The notes: generated by a model not told the origin, from the sequence alone. 64,000 nt of DNA from Terriglobia bacterium (GCA_009838515.1 VXRL01000057.1:24539-88538); one strand, 5' to 3'. Numbered from the stretch's first letter, positions 43,492 through 52,983 are shown. Made by a program: numbers and translations.

Positions 43492-43760
43492 CAATCCAGA
43501 TCGGGAAGAGGGGTTTCGATGCGGATACGCGGCAGATCGAAGTCGACATCGGCCAGACCGGGCATGGACAGCGCCTCCACAAGACTCCGACGCTGCCCCG
43601 CCAACCTCCGATACTCCTCGATACTGAGCGGCACATGCGCAGGCCTGCCCCGGTGGGTGGTGAAGACAGGCCCCGACTTCGCTGCCTCCCTGGCGTATCC
43701 GATTTGCTGCTTCAGTTCGCGGCTTGTTACGACCGTCACGGCATATGTGGTTTCCTCCAA
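43491..43760 (-). CDS. phd: Phd/YefM-type antitoxin
   Basis: An 89-residue antitoxin. AVTVVTSRELKQQIGYAREAAKSGPVFTTHRGRPAHVPLSIEEY is the typical Phd/YefM N-terminal dimer and DNA-binding block, and the tail IRIETPLPDLD would cover the toxin. It overlaps the toxin start by one base (TGATG). The antitoxin is intact, while the toxin carries a nonsense codon. Confidence 0.82.
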   Translation of the reverse strand: MEETTYAVTVVTSRELKQQIGYAREAAKSGPVFTTHRGRPAHVPLSIEEYRRLAGQRRSLVEALSMPGLADVDFDLPRIRIETPLPDLD

Positions 43761-43776
43761 CCCGGTGACCGGCTAC

Positions 43777-45060
43777 CTAGCGATAGAACAGGTCCACCAA
43801 CGACATTGGAATAGCCGGAATGTAGGTGACGACCAGCAACACCAGCAGCAGCACTCCCACAAAGGCGACGTTGACCCTGCTCACCTCCCACACCTGCGCC
43901 TTGGCGATCGAGCAGGCCGTGAGCAGCACGCTGGCGACCGGAGGCGTCTGCTGTCCGATGCCGAGATTCAGTGTCAACACCAGCCCGAAGTGCACCGGAT
44001 CAATGCCTGCTTGGTGCACCAGGGGCATCACCACCGGCACGACCAAGATAATCGCGGCAGCGGAGTGCAGAAAGAGGCCAACCAGCAGGAAAAAGACGTT
44101 CAGCAACAGCAGGATCACCCACTGGCTGTGGGTAAATGCCAGCAACTGCTCGGCGAACCGCTGGGGAACTTGGGCGGATGTCAAGTACTCGCCGAGCAGG
44201 GCCGAGGTGGACACCAGAAGCATCACTACCGCTGTTTGAATGCCGCCATCGACCACCGCCTTCCGCAAGGCCCGGAAATCCAGTTCGCGGTAGACCAGCC
44301 CGCCGATCACGGCGGCCGCCAGCACCGCCAACCCGGCCCCCTCGGTGGCCGTCACCCACCCGGAGAAGATTCCTCCCAAGATGATCACCGGCAGCAGCAA
44401 GGCCCACGCCGCGTCCTTGAACGCTCGCCCTAGCCGCTGCCATTGGAAGGCTGCCTCCGCTGGGAATCCGCGACGGACCGCCATGCGATATGCCGCTGCC
44501 ATCAGGAGCAACCCGCCCAGCAGTCCAGGGATGATGCCTGCCACGAACAACTCCACGACCGACGCGCCCGCCATTACGGCATACAGGATCATCGGGATCG
44601 AGGGTGGGATGATCACGGCCAGAGTCGACGCCGACGACGTGACTGCCGCGGCGAACTCCTTCGTGTAGCCGGCCCGCTTCATCGAAGGGATCAGGACCGA
44701 GCCCAGCGCGGCTACGTCTGCCACGGCAGACCCGGAGATCTCGGCGAAGAAGAGCGACGTGCCTATCGTGACCATCGACAGGCCGCCTCGCACGAAGCCG
44801 ATCAGCGCCGAGGTCAGGGCGATCAGCCGACGCGAAATGCCGCTGGCGTTCATGATGGACCCGGCCAAGATGAACAGAGGAACAGCAATCAAGGAGAACT
44901 TCACTGCCCCGTCGAAGAGCGTCAGCGGAACATTCGGTAAGTCCCGCAAGCCCGTCTCCAGCACCATCGCCACTATCGACGCCAGTCCCAGGGCAACTGC
45001 GATCGGCACGTCGGCCAGCACCAGAGCAAGCAGGCCGAGCAAGACCCATAACAGCGTCAT
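43777..45060 (-). CDS. dctM: TRAP transporter large permease (DctM-like)
   Basis: A 427-residue protein with about twelve transmembrane segments. LLGLLALVLADVPIAVALGLAS and LFILAGSIMNASGISRRLI are typical of TRAP large permease (DctM family), with the conserved GATxAE-like SGSAVADVAALGSVLIPSM region and PPSIPMILYAVM. It imports a carboxylate-type substrate driven by a sodium or proton gradient, with the small permease and binding protein upstream. It overlaps dctQ by four bases. Confidence 0.9.
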   Translation of the reverse strand: MTLLWVLLGLLALVLADVPIAVALGLASIVAMVLETGLRDLPNVPLTLFDGAVKFSLIAVPLFILAGSIMNASGISRRLIALTSALIGFVRGGLSMVTIGTSLFFAEISGSAVADVAALGSVLIPSMKRAGYTKEFAAAVTSSASTLAVIIPPSIPMILYAVMAGASVVELFVAGIIPGLLGGLLLMAAAYRMAVRRGFPAEAAFQWQRLGRAFKDAAWALLLPVIILGGIFSGWVTATEGAGLAVLAAAVIGGLVYRELDFRALRKAVVDGGIQTAVVMLLVSTSALLGEYLTSAQVPQRFAEQLLAFTHSQWVILLLLNVFFLLVGLFLHSAAAIILVVPVVMPLVHQAGIDPVHFGLVLTLNLGIGQQTPPVASVLLTACSIAKAQVWEVSRVNVAFVGVLLLVLLVVTYIPAIPMSLVDLFYR

Positions 45061-45533
45061 GCGGCACGACTCCGCTGCCAGTCTTCAACGGCGACCACCA
45101 ATTCGGCAACGATGAAGAGCACCGCTCCGACCGGAATGGCCGAATAGACGATCTGCGCCGGGAGCCAGGGAAGGCTGACGAGGAACGTGCCCCCGAGCAC
45201 CGCCAGCAAGTCCATTCCCATCCACGCAGCGAGGGCAAAGAAGCCGATGATCGCTCCCTCGCGGAACACGCGCAGCGCGAGCCGAGCCGGCCGTGGCGCT
45301 CGGCGGACTAGATTCGGCAGACCGAGGTGGGCCCGATGCAGCGCGGCCAGAGCCGCTCCGTAGTAGGTGACCCAAGCGAGCAGGATCGCCGCCACCTCGT
45401 CGTACCAAACAAGCGAGTAACCGGCCTTTCGGCTGGCCACACCGACAACGACCAGCAGCGCCAAGGCAGCGATTATGCCGACAACAGTGACCTCGAGGAA
45501 GCGGCTCAAAGCCAGGCGCAGACGTTTGGCCAC
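45057..45533 (-). CDS. dctQ: TRAP transporter small permease (DctQ-like)
   Basis: A 158-residue protein with four transmembrane segments. FLEVTVVGIIAALALLVVVGVASRKAG and WYDEVAAILLAWVTYYGAALAALHRAHL match the small TRAP permease. The GTG at 45533 lies 13 bases after the dctP stop; a TTG start at 45572 overlapping dctP is less likely. It overlaps dctM by four bases at the other end. Confidence 0.85.
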   Translation of the reverse strand: MAKRLRLALSRFLEVTVVGIIAALALLVVVGVASRKAGYSLVWYDEVAAILLAWVTYYGAALAALHRAHLGLPNLVRRAPRPARLALRVFREGAIIGFFALAAWMGMDLLAVLGGTFLVSLPWLPAQIVYSAIPVGAVLFIVAELVVAVEDWQRSRAA

Positions 45534-45546
45534 CAAGCGGCTAGTA

Positions 45547-46533
45547 TCACTGTTCCGCCGAAGCGAGGGCAAGTGCCTTGGCCACCATCTCCCCGCCCCG
45601 CGGCACCTCGCGGGCGAACTTTTCGAAGAGCGGCCCGCCGGCGGCCAGGAACTGCTCGCGGTCGCATTCGTTGACCGCGATACCGGCGTGTCGGAGATCG
45701 GCTAGCAATCTCTCATCCAACACTTCGGCCTGCTCATAGACGAAAGCCTGGACCTCGCGGGCGGTCGAGGACAAGATCTCTCGCACGGGCTCGGGAAAAG
45801 ACTGCCAGCGCTCCCGGCCGGCCAGGAGAAACGCCGGGGTGTACACGTGGGAGGATATCGTGAGAAACTTCTGGACCTCGTGAAACTTCTGGCTGTGGAT
45901 CTGGCTCAATGGGTTCTCTTGGCCATCGATGACCCCGGTCTGCAGGGCGATGAATGTCTCGGATAGCGACATCGGGGTCGGGTTGGCACCGAAGATCTGG
46001 AACAGCCGCACTCGCCAGCGGCCGCGGGGCGTCCGTAGCTTGATTCCGCGCAGGTCATCGGGGCCGTCGATCGGACGGATGTCATTGGTGATGTGCCTGA
46101 AACCGTTCTCCCAAACAGCCAGCAACTCATACCCGCGAGCGGCGGCGTCGGGAGCAAGGCGTGGCCATATTAACTCCTGCTCGATCCGCCGCATGTGCTC
46201 GCGGTCCCGCACCAAGTACGGCATTTCGAACAGGCCGAAGGAGGCTACGGCCGACGACATGATCGTAGACGGCATCGAGAAATCCACGGTGCCAAGCTTG
46301 AGCTTGATCAACAGCGTCTCGTCGTCGCCCAACTGGCTGGAGCCGAACACTGTGACCCGCCCCAGATCGCCCAAGCGCTGATTCGCGCGCTCGGCGAATT
46401 CCTCCGCCGAAACTGCCGTCAACGAGCCGGGCGAGGCAACGTGCCCGAGACGCAGGTCAAGTTGACTCCGCTCTCCTGCGCAAGCCGCCGACAGGACGGC
46501 CCACGCCGCAAATGCGTAAAGCGACCGTCTCAC
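45547..46533 (-). CDS. dctP: TRAP transporter solute-binding lipoprotein (DctP-like)
   Basis: A 328-residue periplasmic binding protein. [20 protein letters not shown] is a signal with lipobox SAAC. DLRLGHVASPGS, the ligand-site Arg in DLRGIKLRTPRGR, and ETFIALQTGVIDGQENPLSQI are typical DctP blocks. The ligand is a carboxylate whose identity cannot be read from the sequence. The GTG start overlaps the aldolase stop by four bases. Confidence 0.88.
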   Translation of the reverse strand: MRRSLYAFAAWAVLSAACAGERSQLDLRLGHVASPGSLTAVSAEEFAERANQRLGDLGRVTVFGSSQLGDDETLLIKLKLGTVDFSMPSTIMSSAVASFGLFEMPYLVRDREHMRRIEQELIWPRLAPDAAARGYELLAVWENGFRHITNDIRPIDGPDDLRGIKLRTPRGRWRVRLFQIFGANPTPMSLSETFIALQTGVIDGQENPLSQIHSQKFHEVQKFLTISSHVYTPAFLLAGRERWQSFPEPVREILSSTAREVQAFVYEQAEVLDERLLADLRHAGIAVNECDREQFLAAGGPLFEKFAREVPRGGEMVAKALALASAEQ

Positions 46534-47480
46534 ACCGGCATCTTGCGACCGGCGTATTTGCGGCCCTTAGCCATGGCCGCTTCGCTCGCACCGGCACCGA
46601 TTCGAACGCCTTCATCGAACATCTCGGTAACGTCGTGCTCTCGGACAGTATTCAAGAATGCCAAGCCGTTCTTCTTGCATGCGTTGAGCACGGTCGCACG
46701 GGCCTCCCGCATACGGGGATGCAGGGATCGGTTCGGTCCGTGGCCGTCGGGCAGGCCGAGGGAAAGCGCCATGTCGCCCGGCCCCCACTCGGCAAAGCCA
46801 ATGCCGGGAACGGCCGCGACGTTGTCAGCATTCGCCAGGGCGTGCTTGTCCTCGATCTTCAGGCCGAGCAAGAACTCGCCGTTTGGGTTGAGCGGCCATG
46901 GATCGGCCTTGCTGATGTACTCTTCGCGAGACACCCCCCAGATCTCCGATGGAAAGCCCTGGCTGCCATTGCCGAGCAGGCCTTCGCCGAGTTCGGGCAC
47001 GACAGGCTCGGCGTTGGGGTAACGCGCCGCGCGGACCATCCACTTGATCGCATCGGCGTCGCGAGCGTGGCACAGTAGGATCCCGTGAACGCCGCAAAGC
47101 AAGGTCTGCTGAACGACCCAGAAATTGGCGCGCATGTGCATCTCGTCAATCCCGATGACGGGAAGCGTCGCGATGACCGCGGGCGTCCGGTGCCCGCTAC
47201 GCGTCGGACCTGCATCGACCAAGCCCTGCATGAAGCCTCGCAAGGCGCTGAAATCTAGGGCGCCATGCTCCATCTCATAGTTGATGTAGTCGTATTGCGT
47301 CGCGGCGGCCTGCTTGCCCTCTTCGTATCCGCCGCCTCCGCCGGTGTAGAAGATCATCTGGTCCGCTTCGAGAAGCTCGATGGCCCTGTTGATCCGACGT
47401 GGCGTCTTGGCAGGGCCCGAGGCTGCAGCAGCGGCGCCAGCGGCCAATAGCGGGGAAGCGAGAAATTGTTTCCGGGTCAT
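46530..47480 (-). CDS. HpcH/HpaI aldolase-family protein with export signal
   Basis: A 316-residue protein of the HpcH/HpaI aldolase/citrate-lyase TIM-barrel family. [18 protein letters not shown] strand start, the Glu/Asp metal pair around [14 protein letters not shown], and [14 protein letters not shown] are recognisable. Unlike classical cytoplasmic members it begins with [22 protein letters not shown], a signal-like sequence, so it may act in the periplasm. It is the first gene of the TRAP operon, so it may process the transported substrate. A longer frame to 47519 adds no homology. Confidence 0.78.
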   Translation of the reverse strand: MTRKQFLASPLLAAGAAAAASGPAKTPRRINRAIELLEADQMIFYTGGGGGYEEGKQAAATQYDYINYEMEHGALDFSALRGFMQGLVDAGPTRSGHRTPAVIATLPVIGIDEMHMRANFWVVQQTLLCGVHGILLCHARDADAIKWMVRAARYPNAEPVVPELGEGLLGNGSQGFPSEIWGVSREEYISKADPWPLNPNGEFLLGLKIEDKHALANADNVAAVPGIGFAEWGPGDMALSLGLPDGHGPNRSLHPRMREARATVLNACKKNGLAFLNTVREHDVTEMFDEGVRIGAGASEAAMAKGRKYAGRKMPV

Positions 47481-47606
47481 AGCGGCACGATAGCGAGCCA
47501 AGCGCCTCCCCGTCAACAATCCTCCAGCATTACTTGCAAAGAAACGCCGATTTCAGAACGCAGTGCGGCCTCGGCGAAAAAGTGTCGACAGCCGGCTGGT
47601 AAGGAA

Positions 47607-47683
47607 TGGTCGGGGCGCCGAGATTTGAACTCGGGACCTCTTGCTCCCGAAGCAAGCGCGCTACCAGGCTGCGCTACGCCCCG
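47607..47683 (-). tRNA. tRNA-Pro(CGG)
   Basis: A complete 77-base tRNA on the minus strand. CGGGGCG pairs with CGCCCCG in the acceptor stem, the D arm contains AGCCTGGTA, the anticodon stem CTTGC/GCAAG holds the loop TTCGGGA with anticodon CGG (proline), and the T loop has GTTCAAATC. The 3' ACCA is encoded. It lies alone downstream of the YtxH gene. Confidence 0.95.
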
Positions 47684-47798
47684 ACTGAACTCTCAGTCTA
47701 GCCCAATCGACCGCGGGCTGTCAGTGGGTCCTAACCGGCGGGTTCAATCCAATCTGCGGTCTACGCAGTCGCTCTCAGAACGGTGCGTCAGGCCCCGC

Positions 47799-48089
47799 TC
47801 AGGCTTCCGCCGAGTCCGTCGGCCCGGCCTCGTCGCCATCTCTTGACGAGTCGCCAGGCAGCTTGATCTCCTCGACGAGATCACGGCCCTTCTCGTAAAG
47901 CTCACGCCCGAACTGCGTCGCCTGCTTCTTTTGTTCGGAAGCGAACTCGCGCCCCTTCGAGGCGGCTTCGGCAAGCTGCTGGCGTGTCTCCCTCCCGGAT
48001 TTTGGCGCAAACAGGATCGCGCCCGCGATCCCCACCGTCACTCCGGCCACAAACCACGCGAAATTGCCCTCGTTTCGATGTTTGGCCAT
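47799..48089 (-). CDS. YtxH-like small membrane protein
   Basis: A 96-residue protein: one N-terminal transmembrane segment with a glycine-rich [23 protein letters not shown], the typical YtxH motif, then a charged helical tail ([21 protein letters not shown]). YtxH-family proteins are common, poorly understood envelope or stress proteins. It lies between the HNH nuclease and tRNA-Pro on the same strand. Confidence 0.8.
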   Translation of the reverse strand: MAKHRNEGNFAWFVAGVTVGIAGAILFAPKSGRETRQQLAEAASKGREFASEQKKQATQFGRELYEKGRDLVEEIKLPGDSSRDGDEAGPTDSAEA

Positions 48090-48283
48090 GGTCGATCTAC
48101 CTAAGGCTATTGTAGAACACTATCGGTGGTTCCGTTTCGACGGGCAGCCGAGCAGGATGCCGGTTGTTCGATCCGACCGCCGCGGACCGTGTGCTTATGA
48201 ACCACCGGGCCCGAACTATGCGGTGGAGGCTTCGATCGAGCGCCGAGCACGCGGGGCTCGGTCGATCCAAACCGGCCCAACGC

Positions 48284-49045
48284 CTATTCGCAGACTACGC
48301 CGTCGCCGTCGCCGTCCCTCATATACGGGTAGGCGGGGTGCCCCCGCCGCACCGGAGCGATGCCGTGCGCCCTCGCTTCGGCGCAGGTAATGCGACCGTT
48401 CCCGTTGTCGTCCCACTGAGCTAGTGCAGCGCTGCCCGAAGGCTTGCTCAGAGCCTTGGTGGCGGATCCGTCAGAAACCTCGCCGCGCCCGTACTTGACC
48501 ATCGCGGTCGAGTCGCAGGCAGATAGCACCTGATCCAACGCGTCCGCTTCGCGCCGGTCTATGGTGAGGCGGTACCGCCGCCGCACCTCAACGACCCGCG
48601 CCGCGAACCAGCAGCGGTTTCTCTCAGGCAGCCACTCCGCCGCGTCTCGGGCAACCTTTTGACCCCTGTTCACCGAGGGACTGGCCAGAGTCAGGTTGAG
48701 CAGGTCGTTTGCGAAACGGCGCCGAGTCGCGAGATCCGCAGCGCACAGGCCGCTGTCGTGCGCCTCGGACCGGGCCACCATGTGCTCAATGTCGGTCTCG
48801 CGCTGCGTGGAGAACCATTGGCCCGTGTACGGGCTGTAGACTCCGCCGTGGTCAGCGACGATGCGGTCTTCCACCGACCGCGAATACCGATAGTCGTCTG
48901 GATCGTAGCGTGAACAGCGCCGCTCCGGCTCGACCCTCAGGCCACGCCATGTCGACTGCGCGTTCAGCGAGTTGGAAACGGTGACAAGAACAGCCATCAC
49001 GACAAGTCCAAGCTTGATCACGACTCGACCGTTATCTCCGTGCAT
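48284..49045 (-). CDS. Secreted HNH-family nuclease with Excalibur calcium-binding domain
   Basis: A 253-residue protein. A signal peptide (VVIKLGLVVMAVLVTVSNSLNA) precedes an HNH nuclease of the DUF1524/GmrSD-C-terminal type: TDIEHMVARSEAHDSG (catalytic His) and FANDLLNLTLASPSVN (Asn), then RYRLTIDRREADAL. An EF-hand-like DDNGNGRITCAEARAHGI and a final Excalibur signature DGDGDGVVCE would bind calcium. It may degrade extracellular DNA. The start at 49045 follows GTAGGGAA and begins the signal; the frame upstream to 49384 is unsupported. The gene follows the ROK kinase by 65 bases. Confidence 0.8.
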   Translation of the reverse strand: MHGDNGRVVIKLGLVVMAVLVTVSNSLNAQSTWRGLRVEPERRCSRYDPDDYRYSRSVEDRIVADHGGVYSPYTGQWFSTQRETDIEHMVARSEAHDSGLCAADLATRRRFANDLLNLTLASPSVNRGQKVARDAAEWLPERNRCWFAARVVEVRRRYRLTIDRREADALDQVLSACDSTAMVKYGRGEVSDGSATKALSKPSGSAALAQWDDNGNGRITCAEARAHGIAPVRRGHPAYPYMRDGDGDGVVCE

Positions 49046-49110
49046 AAGCGTGTTCCCTACATTCTCCTCGCGGGCTGGATTAGAAGTTGCGGGCTGCCAG
49101 ATCCAACGGG

Positions 49111-50040
49111 TCACGGCGTTCCTGGTGGAAGCCCGCCGCTTTCGGCCACGCGGGCATGCTCCGCAGCACCGGTGACGCCGGCTGCGTCGCCGAGCTCTGA
49201 CGGAACAACTCGCAATTGATCGCGCGACGTTGCAGGCAAGATCGCGCTCGCTGCAGACATCAACGCAGGTTCGAACAGGCCGAGCCGGTGGCTCACCGAA
49301 CCGCCGATCACGACAACGTGCGGATCCAACACACAGCACAACGTTCCGATAGCCGTCCCAACGACTGTTCCGAACCCCTCCCAAGCCTTGATGGCAGAGG
49401 CATCCCCTTGCTCGGCCAGCTCACCCACCCGCTTGGCGGTGATGGAGTCAGACTGCGTTAGGCCGGAGTGAGTCAGGTACTGCTGCACGACACCGTTCCC
49501 CGAACCGGCCGTGTCGAAGTCCGATCCACCCAGCGGACAGTACGCCACCTCCCCGGCGTTGTTGGTCGCACCGGAGTAGATGCGCCCGCCGATCGAGATT
49601 CCGCAACCGAAGCCGGTTCCCAGCGTGACCCCGACCACGATCTCACGGCCGCGGCCGGCCCCGTAGACCGCCTCGCCCAGAGCAAAGCAAGCCGCGTCGT
49701 TCTCGAGATGGAAGGGAGCGCCAAACTGCTGGAGGCAGAACCTGCCGATGTCGAATCCCACGAGGTTGGGGAGAGAATCGCCATCTTGGAGGAGCTGATT
49801 CTCTAAGTCGAGCGGGCCGGAACTGCCCATGCCTACAGCTACGGGTGATCCGGTCACTTGCGCTTCCAGCTTGGCTTGCTTCACGACGCGCTTTAGGTTC
49901 ATGAGCGTCACGGCGGGTTTCAGGCTCGCCATCGTGGGCAGCCGTGCGATCTTGCCGAGCCGATTGCCGGCAGGGTCGAAGGCGGCAGCCGCAATCTTGG
50001 TGCCGCCCAGATCGATGCCAACCAGGAACCTCTTAGCCAT
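49111..50040 (-). CDS. ROK-family sugar kinase-like protein
   Basis: A 309-residue ROK/glucokinase-like protein. FLVGIDLGGTKIAAAAFD is the phosphate-1 motif, MGSSGPLDLEN and LENDAACFALGE carry the catalytic Asp, and GTGFGCGISIGG is the adenosine block. The usual zinc motif (CxCGxxGCxE) is missing: the region reads YCPLGGSDFDTAGSGNG with a single Cys. It should phosphorylate a hexose, but the lost zinc site makes activity uncertain. The start at 50040 is preferred over 50085. Confidence 0.8.
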   Translation of the reverse strand: MAKRFLVGIDLGGTKIAAAAFDPAGNRLGKIARLPTMASLKPAVTLMNLKRVVKQAKLEAQVTGSPVAVGMGSSGPLDLENQLLQDGDSLPNLVGFDIGRFCLQQFGAPFHLENDAACFALGEAVYGAGRGREIVVGVTLGTGFGCGISIGGRIYSGATNNAGEVAYCPLGGSDFDTAGSGNGVVQQYLTHSGLTQSDSITAKRVGELAEQGDASAIKAWEGFGTVVGTAIGTLCCVLDPHVVVIGGSVSHRLGLFEPALMSAASAILPATSRDQLRVVPSELGDAAGVTGAAEHARVAESGGLPPGTP

Positions 50041-50347
50041 TGCGAAATGGGCAGCGCCAGAAGATCCTCCCGAATCTGCCCCCATTCATTCTTCGCGATC
50101 CGCCCCGTCGGGTCGCCAATTGCCGCAACGCGCCATCTTGCGCCTAGCAAGCCTTCAGAACTAGACCATATTCAGCCTAGCCAATCGTTCGGCACGGTCC
50201 GCTCGGGCGTGTCGATGGGTGCGCAATATCCCATTGAAGGAACCCTGCAGGGGGCCTGCCAGATCCCCAGCCGTGGGTCCCAGCGCCGGAGCGTCCGAAC
50301 TCGCCATTGCAATCTCGCCGTATTCGTCTCAAGATGGGAAGCTTGCA
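50041..50347. other. Divergent intergenic region
   Basis: About 307 bases between the ROK kinase and the rhomboid gene, which are transcribed apart. It must hold both promoters, but no distinct hexamer pair was chosen. Frames crossing it in both directions show no family similarity. Confidence 0.4.
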
Positions 50348-51172
50348 ATGGCCAAGCCACGTATGTGCCCGCATTGCCGGGCGTTCGTAGACAGCAGCGA
50401 CAAGATCTGCCCCTACTGCGAGCACGAGATGCCGATGACAGCTGGCCGTCGGCTGGTCAGGGAAGAGCGGATCCGGAATGCGGGTGCGCAGGTGAGTTTC
50501 ACGACAAAGCTGCTCCTGCTCGTCAACGCCAGCTTGTTCGTAGTGTCGTGGGTGCTGACTGTCCGCTTCACCGGCGAGATGAATTTTCTCGGTGGGATTG
50601 ATGGCCAGGTTCTGCTATTGCTTGGAGGCAAGTACCGCTTGTCGATCTTGCTCCACGGAGAGTGGTGGCGCTTGGTTACCGCCAATTTCCTCCACGGAGG
50701 CCTGATGCACATCGCGTTCAACTCGATGTCGCTGTTCAACTTGGGCACGGTTGCCGAAGAGGTCTTCGGCACGGCGCGCTATGTCTCGCTGTATCTGGTC
50801 ACCGGCATCTGTGGATTCGTGGCCAGCATGATGTGGTCCAACTCGCTGTCGATCGGAGCCTCGGCTTCGATCTGTGGGCTGATCGGGGCCATGTACGCTT
50901 ATGGCCGCATCAGCTTCAACTCGGACTTGCAGTCCGTCGGCAAGCGCTGGATCCTGTTCATCGCCATCTTCGGATTCCTGTTCCCGGCAATCGACAACGC
51001 CGCCCACTTCGGCGGACTTGTGTCGGGATTCGGCTTCACCTACCTGTGCGGCACTCCGGGCCATGACCGCGACAAAGAGGCCATTTGGCGCGGCATAGCC
51101 CTTGCGGCCGTGGCCACCACGTTGGTGGCGTTCTTCTTCGCCTACCGCAACTTCGCGCTTGCCACCGGCTAG
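50348..51172 (+). CDS. Rhomboid-family intramembrane serine protease with zinc ribbon
   Basis: A 274-residue membrane protease. An N-terminal zinc ribbon (CPHCRAFVDSSDKICPYC, Cys 7, 10, 21, 24) is followed by six to seven transmembrane segments. WWRLVTANFLHGGLMHIAFN is the conserved HxxxN region, GASASICGLIG holds the nucleophile Ser, and DNAAHFGGLVSGF the catalytic His. It would cleave membrane-anchored proteins. The start at 50348 follows AAGCTTGC and begins the zinc ribbon. Convergent with argB. Confidence 0.88.
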   Translation: MAKPRMCPHCRAFVDSSDKICPYCEHEMPMTAGRRLVREERIRNAGAQVSFTTKLLLLVNASLFVVSWVLTVRFTGEMNFLGGIDGQVLLLLGGKYRLSILLHGEWWRLVTANFLHGGLMHIAFNSMSLFNLGTVAEEVFGTARYVSLYLVTGICGFVASMMWSNSLSIGASASICGLIGAMYAYGRISFNSDLQSVGKRWILFIAIFGFLFPAIDNAAHFGGLVSGFGFTYLCGTPGHDRDKEAIWRGIALAAVATTLVAFFFAYRNFALATG

Positions 51173-51193
51173 GCGCGGCAGCCCGCCCGGCGG

Positions 51194-51964
51194 TCACGCC
51201 GACAGTTCAGATCCGGCCGCGACGCCTTCCAGCGCCCGCGTGAGAATGTCCGGCTCATGGCCGTTGACGATCGAGACGCGCTCAATGCCGCCGGTCAGCG
51301 CAGAGACGGCGGCTCTCAGCTTCGCTTCCATCCCGCCCTTTGCCACGCCCTCTGTGATGAGGGACTCGGCTTCGCTCGCAGACAGTTTCGGAATCGTCTC
51401 GCCACGCCTGTCCAGCACTCCACCGACGTCTGTCAAGAAAACAACCTGGTCCGCCGCAAGGCCAGTGGCGCAGGCCGCGGCCATCTGGTCCGCATTGACG
51501 TTGAAGATCGCGCCGTCGGCTCCTCCGGCAATGCAGGCTACGGCCGGCAGGAACCCGCGATCGGTCAATGTGTCGAGCAATTCGGGGTCGACCCGCTCAA
51601 CTTTGCCGACCAAGCCCAGTTCAGGCGCGAGCTGGGAGGCCTGGACGGTCCCCGCGTCGATTCCTGTCAGTCCGACCGCACGGGCGCCCGCTCCTTGCAG
51701 CTCGGCCACGAGCTGGCGGTTGACCGATCCCGCCAGCACGCGTAGCACGGCATCCATGATCTCCGGGGGCGTGACGCGCAACCCGCGGCGAAACTCGCTT
51801 TCATGGTCCAGCCCCGCCAAGTAGCGGCTGAGGCGCTTCCCTCCCCCGTGAACCACCACCAAGCGGTGCCCAGCTCGCCGCAGACGGGTTAGTTGGCGAG
51901 CTAACGAAGAACGGCTCTCGTCCGATTCCAGCAGTGTGCCGCCCAGCTTGACGAGCAACTTCAT
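51194..51964 (-). CDS. argB: Acetylglutamate kinase
   Basis: A 256-residue N-acetylglutamate kinase, the second step of arginine synthesis. MKLLVKLGGTLLE is the nucleotide-binding start, VVVHGGGKRLSR the glycine-rich loop, and VNADQMAAACATGLAADQVVFLTDVGGVL the substrate and nucleotide blocks. It overlaps argC by four bases (ATGA). No other arginine gene is nearby. Confidence 0.93.
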   Translation of the reverse strand: MKLLVKLGGTLLESDESRSSLARQLTRLRRAGHRLVVVHGGGKRLSRYLAGLDHESEFRRGLRVTPPEIMDAVLRVLAGSVNRQLVAELQGAGARAVGLTGIDAGTVQASQLAPELGLVGKVERVDPELLDTLTDRGFLPAVACIAGGADGAIFNVNADQMAAACATGLAADQVVFLTDVGGVLDRRGETIPKLSASEAESLITEGVAKGGMEAKLRAAVSALTGGIERVSIVNGHEPDILTRALEGVAAGSELSA

Positions 51965-52983
51965 TGCGGCGCCTCGTCGAGCAGGCCGTCCGTCTCGCCG
52001 GACCCCAGGAGCAGGTTCATGTTCTGCACGGCTTGCCCCGCGGCGCCCTTGACGAGGTTGTCGATGGCGGCGACGATCACCACGCGGCGGCTCTCGGGGT
52101 GGACCTGAAAGCCGATGTCGCAGAAGTTTGTGCCGCGCACGCTGCGAATATCTGGCAGACGGCCTTCCGGATAAACGCGCACGAATGGCTCGTCGGCATA
52201 GTACTTGTCAAACGTCGCGCGCAGGTCCTCCCACCCGATCTGCTCGGCAGCCCGCACGTAGATCGTTTCCAAGATGCCGCGATGGATAGGCAGCAGCTGT
52301 GCGGTGAAGCTCAGCTCGTATTCGTCCACATCCGTGGTGTGCAAGATCTCAGGCACGTGGCGGTGGTTCAGGACGCTGTAGGCCGAGAGGTTCTCCGTCA
52401 CTTCGCAGAAGTGGGTCTTCAGCGACGGGCTCCTGCCAGCGCCGCTGACTCCGGACTTGGCATCGCAGATCACGCCCGCCGATCGGTCGAGCACCGCCTC
52501 CACGATGAGGGGTCGAAGGGCTAGGTTGACTGCAGTCGGATAGCAGCCCGGGTTTGCCACCAAACGAGAAATCTTGACGATCTCGCGGAAGAACTCGGGC
52601 AGTCCGTAGGCCGCTTCGCTGAGTAATTCCGGGCAGCTGTGCTCGACCTTGTACCAGCGTTGGTAGTTGGCCGTGGTGCGCAGGCGAAAGGCCGCGCTGA
52701 GGTCGATGCAACGCATGCCCGCCTCCAAGACCTGCGGCGCGGCTTCCATCGCGACGTCCAATGACGTGGCGAGGAATACGATCTCGACCCCTTCTCCGGC
52801 CAGAGCGGCCATCTCGAACGGGATGCGCGGGGTGTCCTCGCCGACGGGCAACTCCGAATCGGCGACGGGCCGGTGCTCGAGCAACACCGGTTCCGCGCAC
52901 GGATGGGTCTTCAAAATGCGGAGCAATTCGGCCCCGCTGTAGCCGGTGAAACCAGCAATTCCAACACGCGTCCGCCCAGCCAT
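51961..52983 (-). CDS. argC: N-acetyl-gamma-glutamyl-phosphate reductase
   Basis: A 340-residue NADPH-dependent reductase, the third step of arginine synthesis. RVGIAGFTGYSGAELLRIL is the nucleotide-binding fold, VANPGCYPTAV contains the catalytic Cys, and HRHVPEI a conserved His block. The ATG at 52983 is chosen; a GTG three bases upstream is also in frame. It is first in an argC-argB operon. Confidence 0.93.
   Translation of the reverse strand: MAGRTRVGIAGFTGYSGAELLRILKTHPCAEPVLLEHRPVADSELPVGEDTPRIPFEMAALAGEGVEIVFLATSLDVAMEAAPQVLEAGMRCIDLSAAFRLRTTANYQRWYKVEHSCPELLSEAAYGLPEFFREIVKISRLVANPGCYPTAVNLALRPLIVEAVLDRSAGVICDAKSGVSGAGRSPSLKTHFCEVTENLSAYSVLNHRHVPEILHTTDVDEYELSFTAQLLPIHRGILETIYVRAAEQIGWEDLRATFDKYYADEPFVRVYPEGRLPDIRSVRGTNFCDIGFQVHPESRRVVIVAAIDNLVKGAAGQAVQNMNLLLGSGETDGLLDEAPQ

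Noticed and set aside
47466..47846. Plus-strand frame crossing the tRNA gene
   Set aside because: It reads through a complete tRNA-Pro on the other strand and shows no family similarity.
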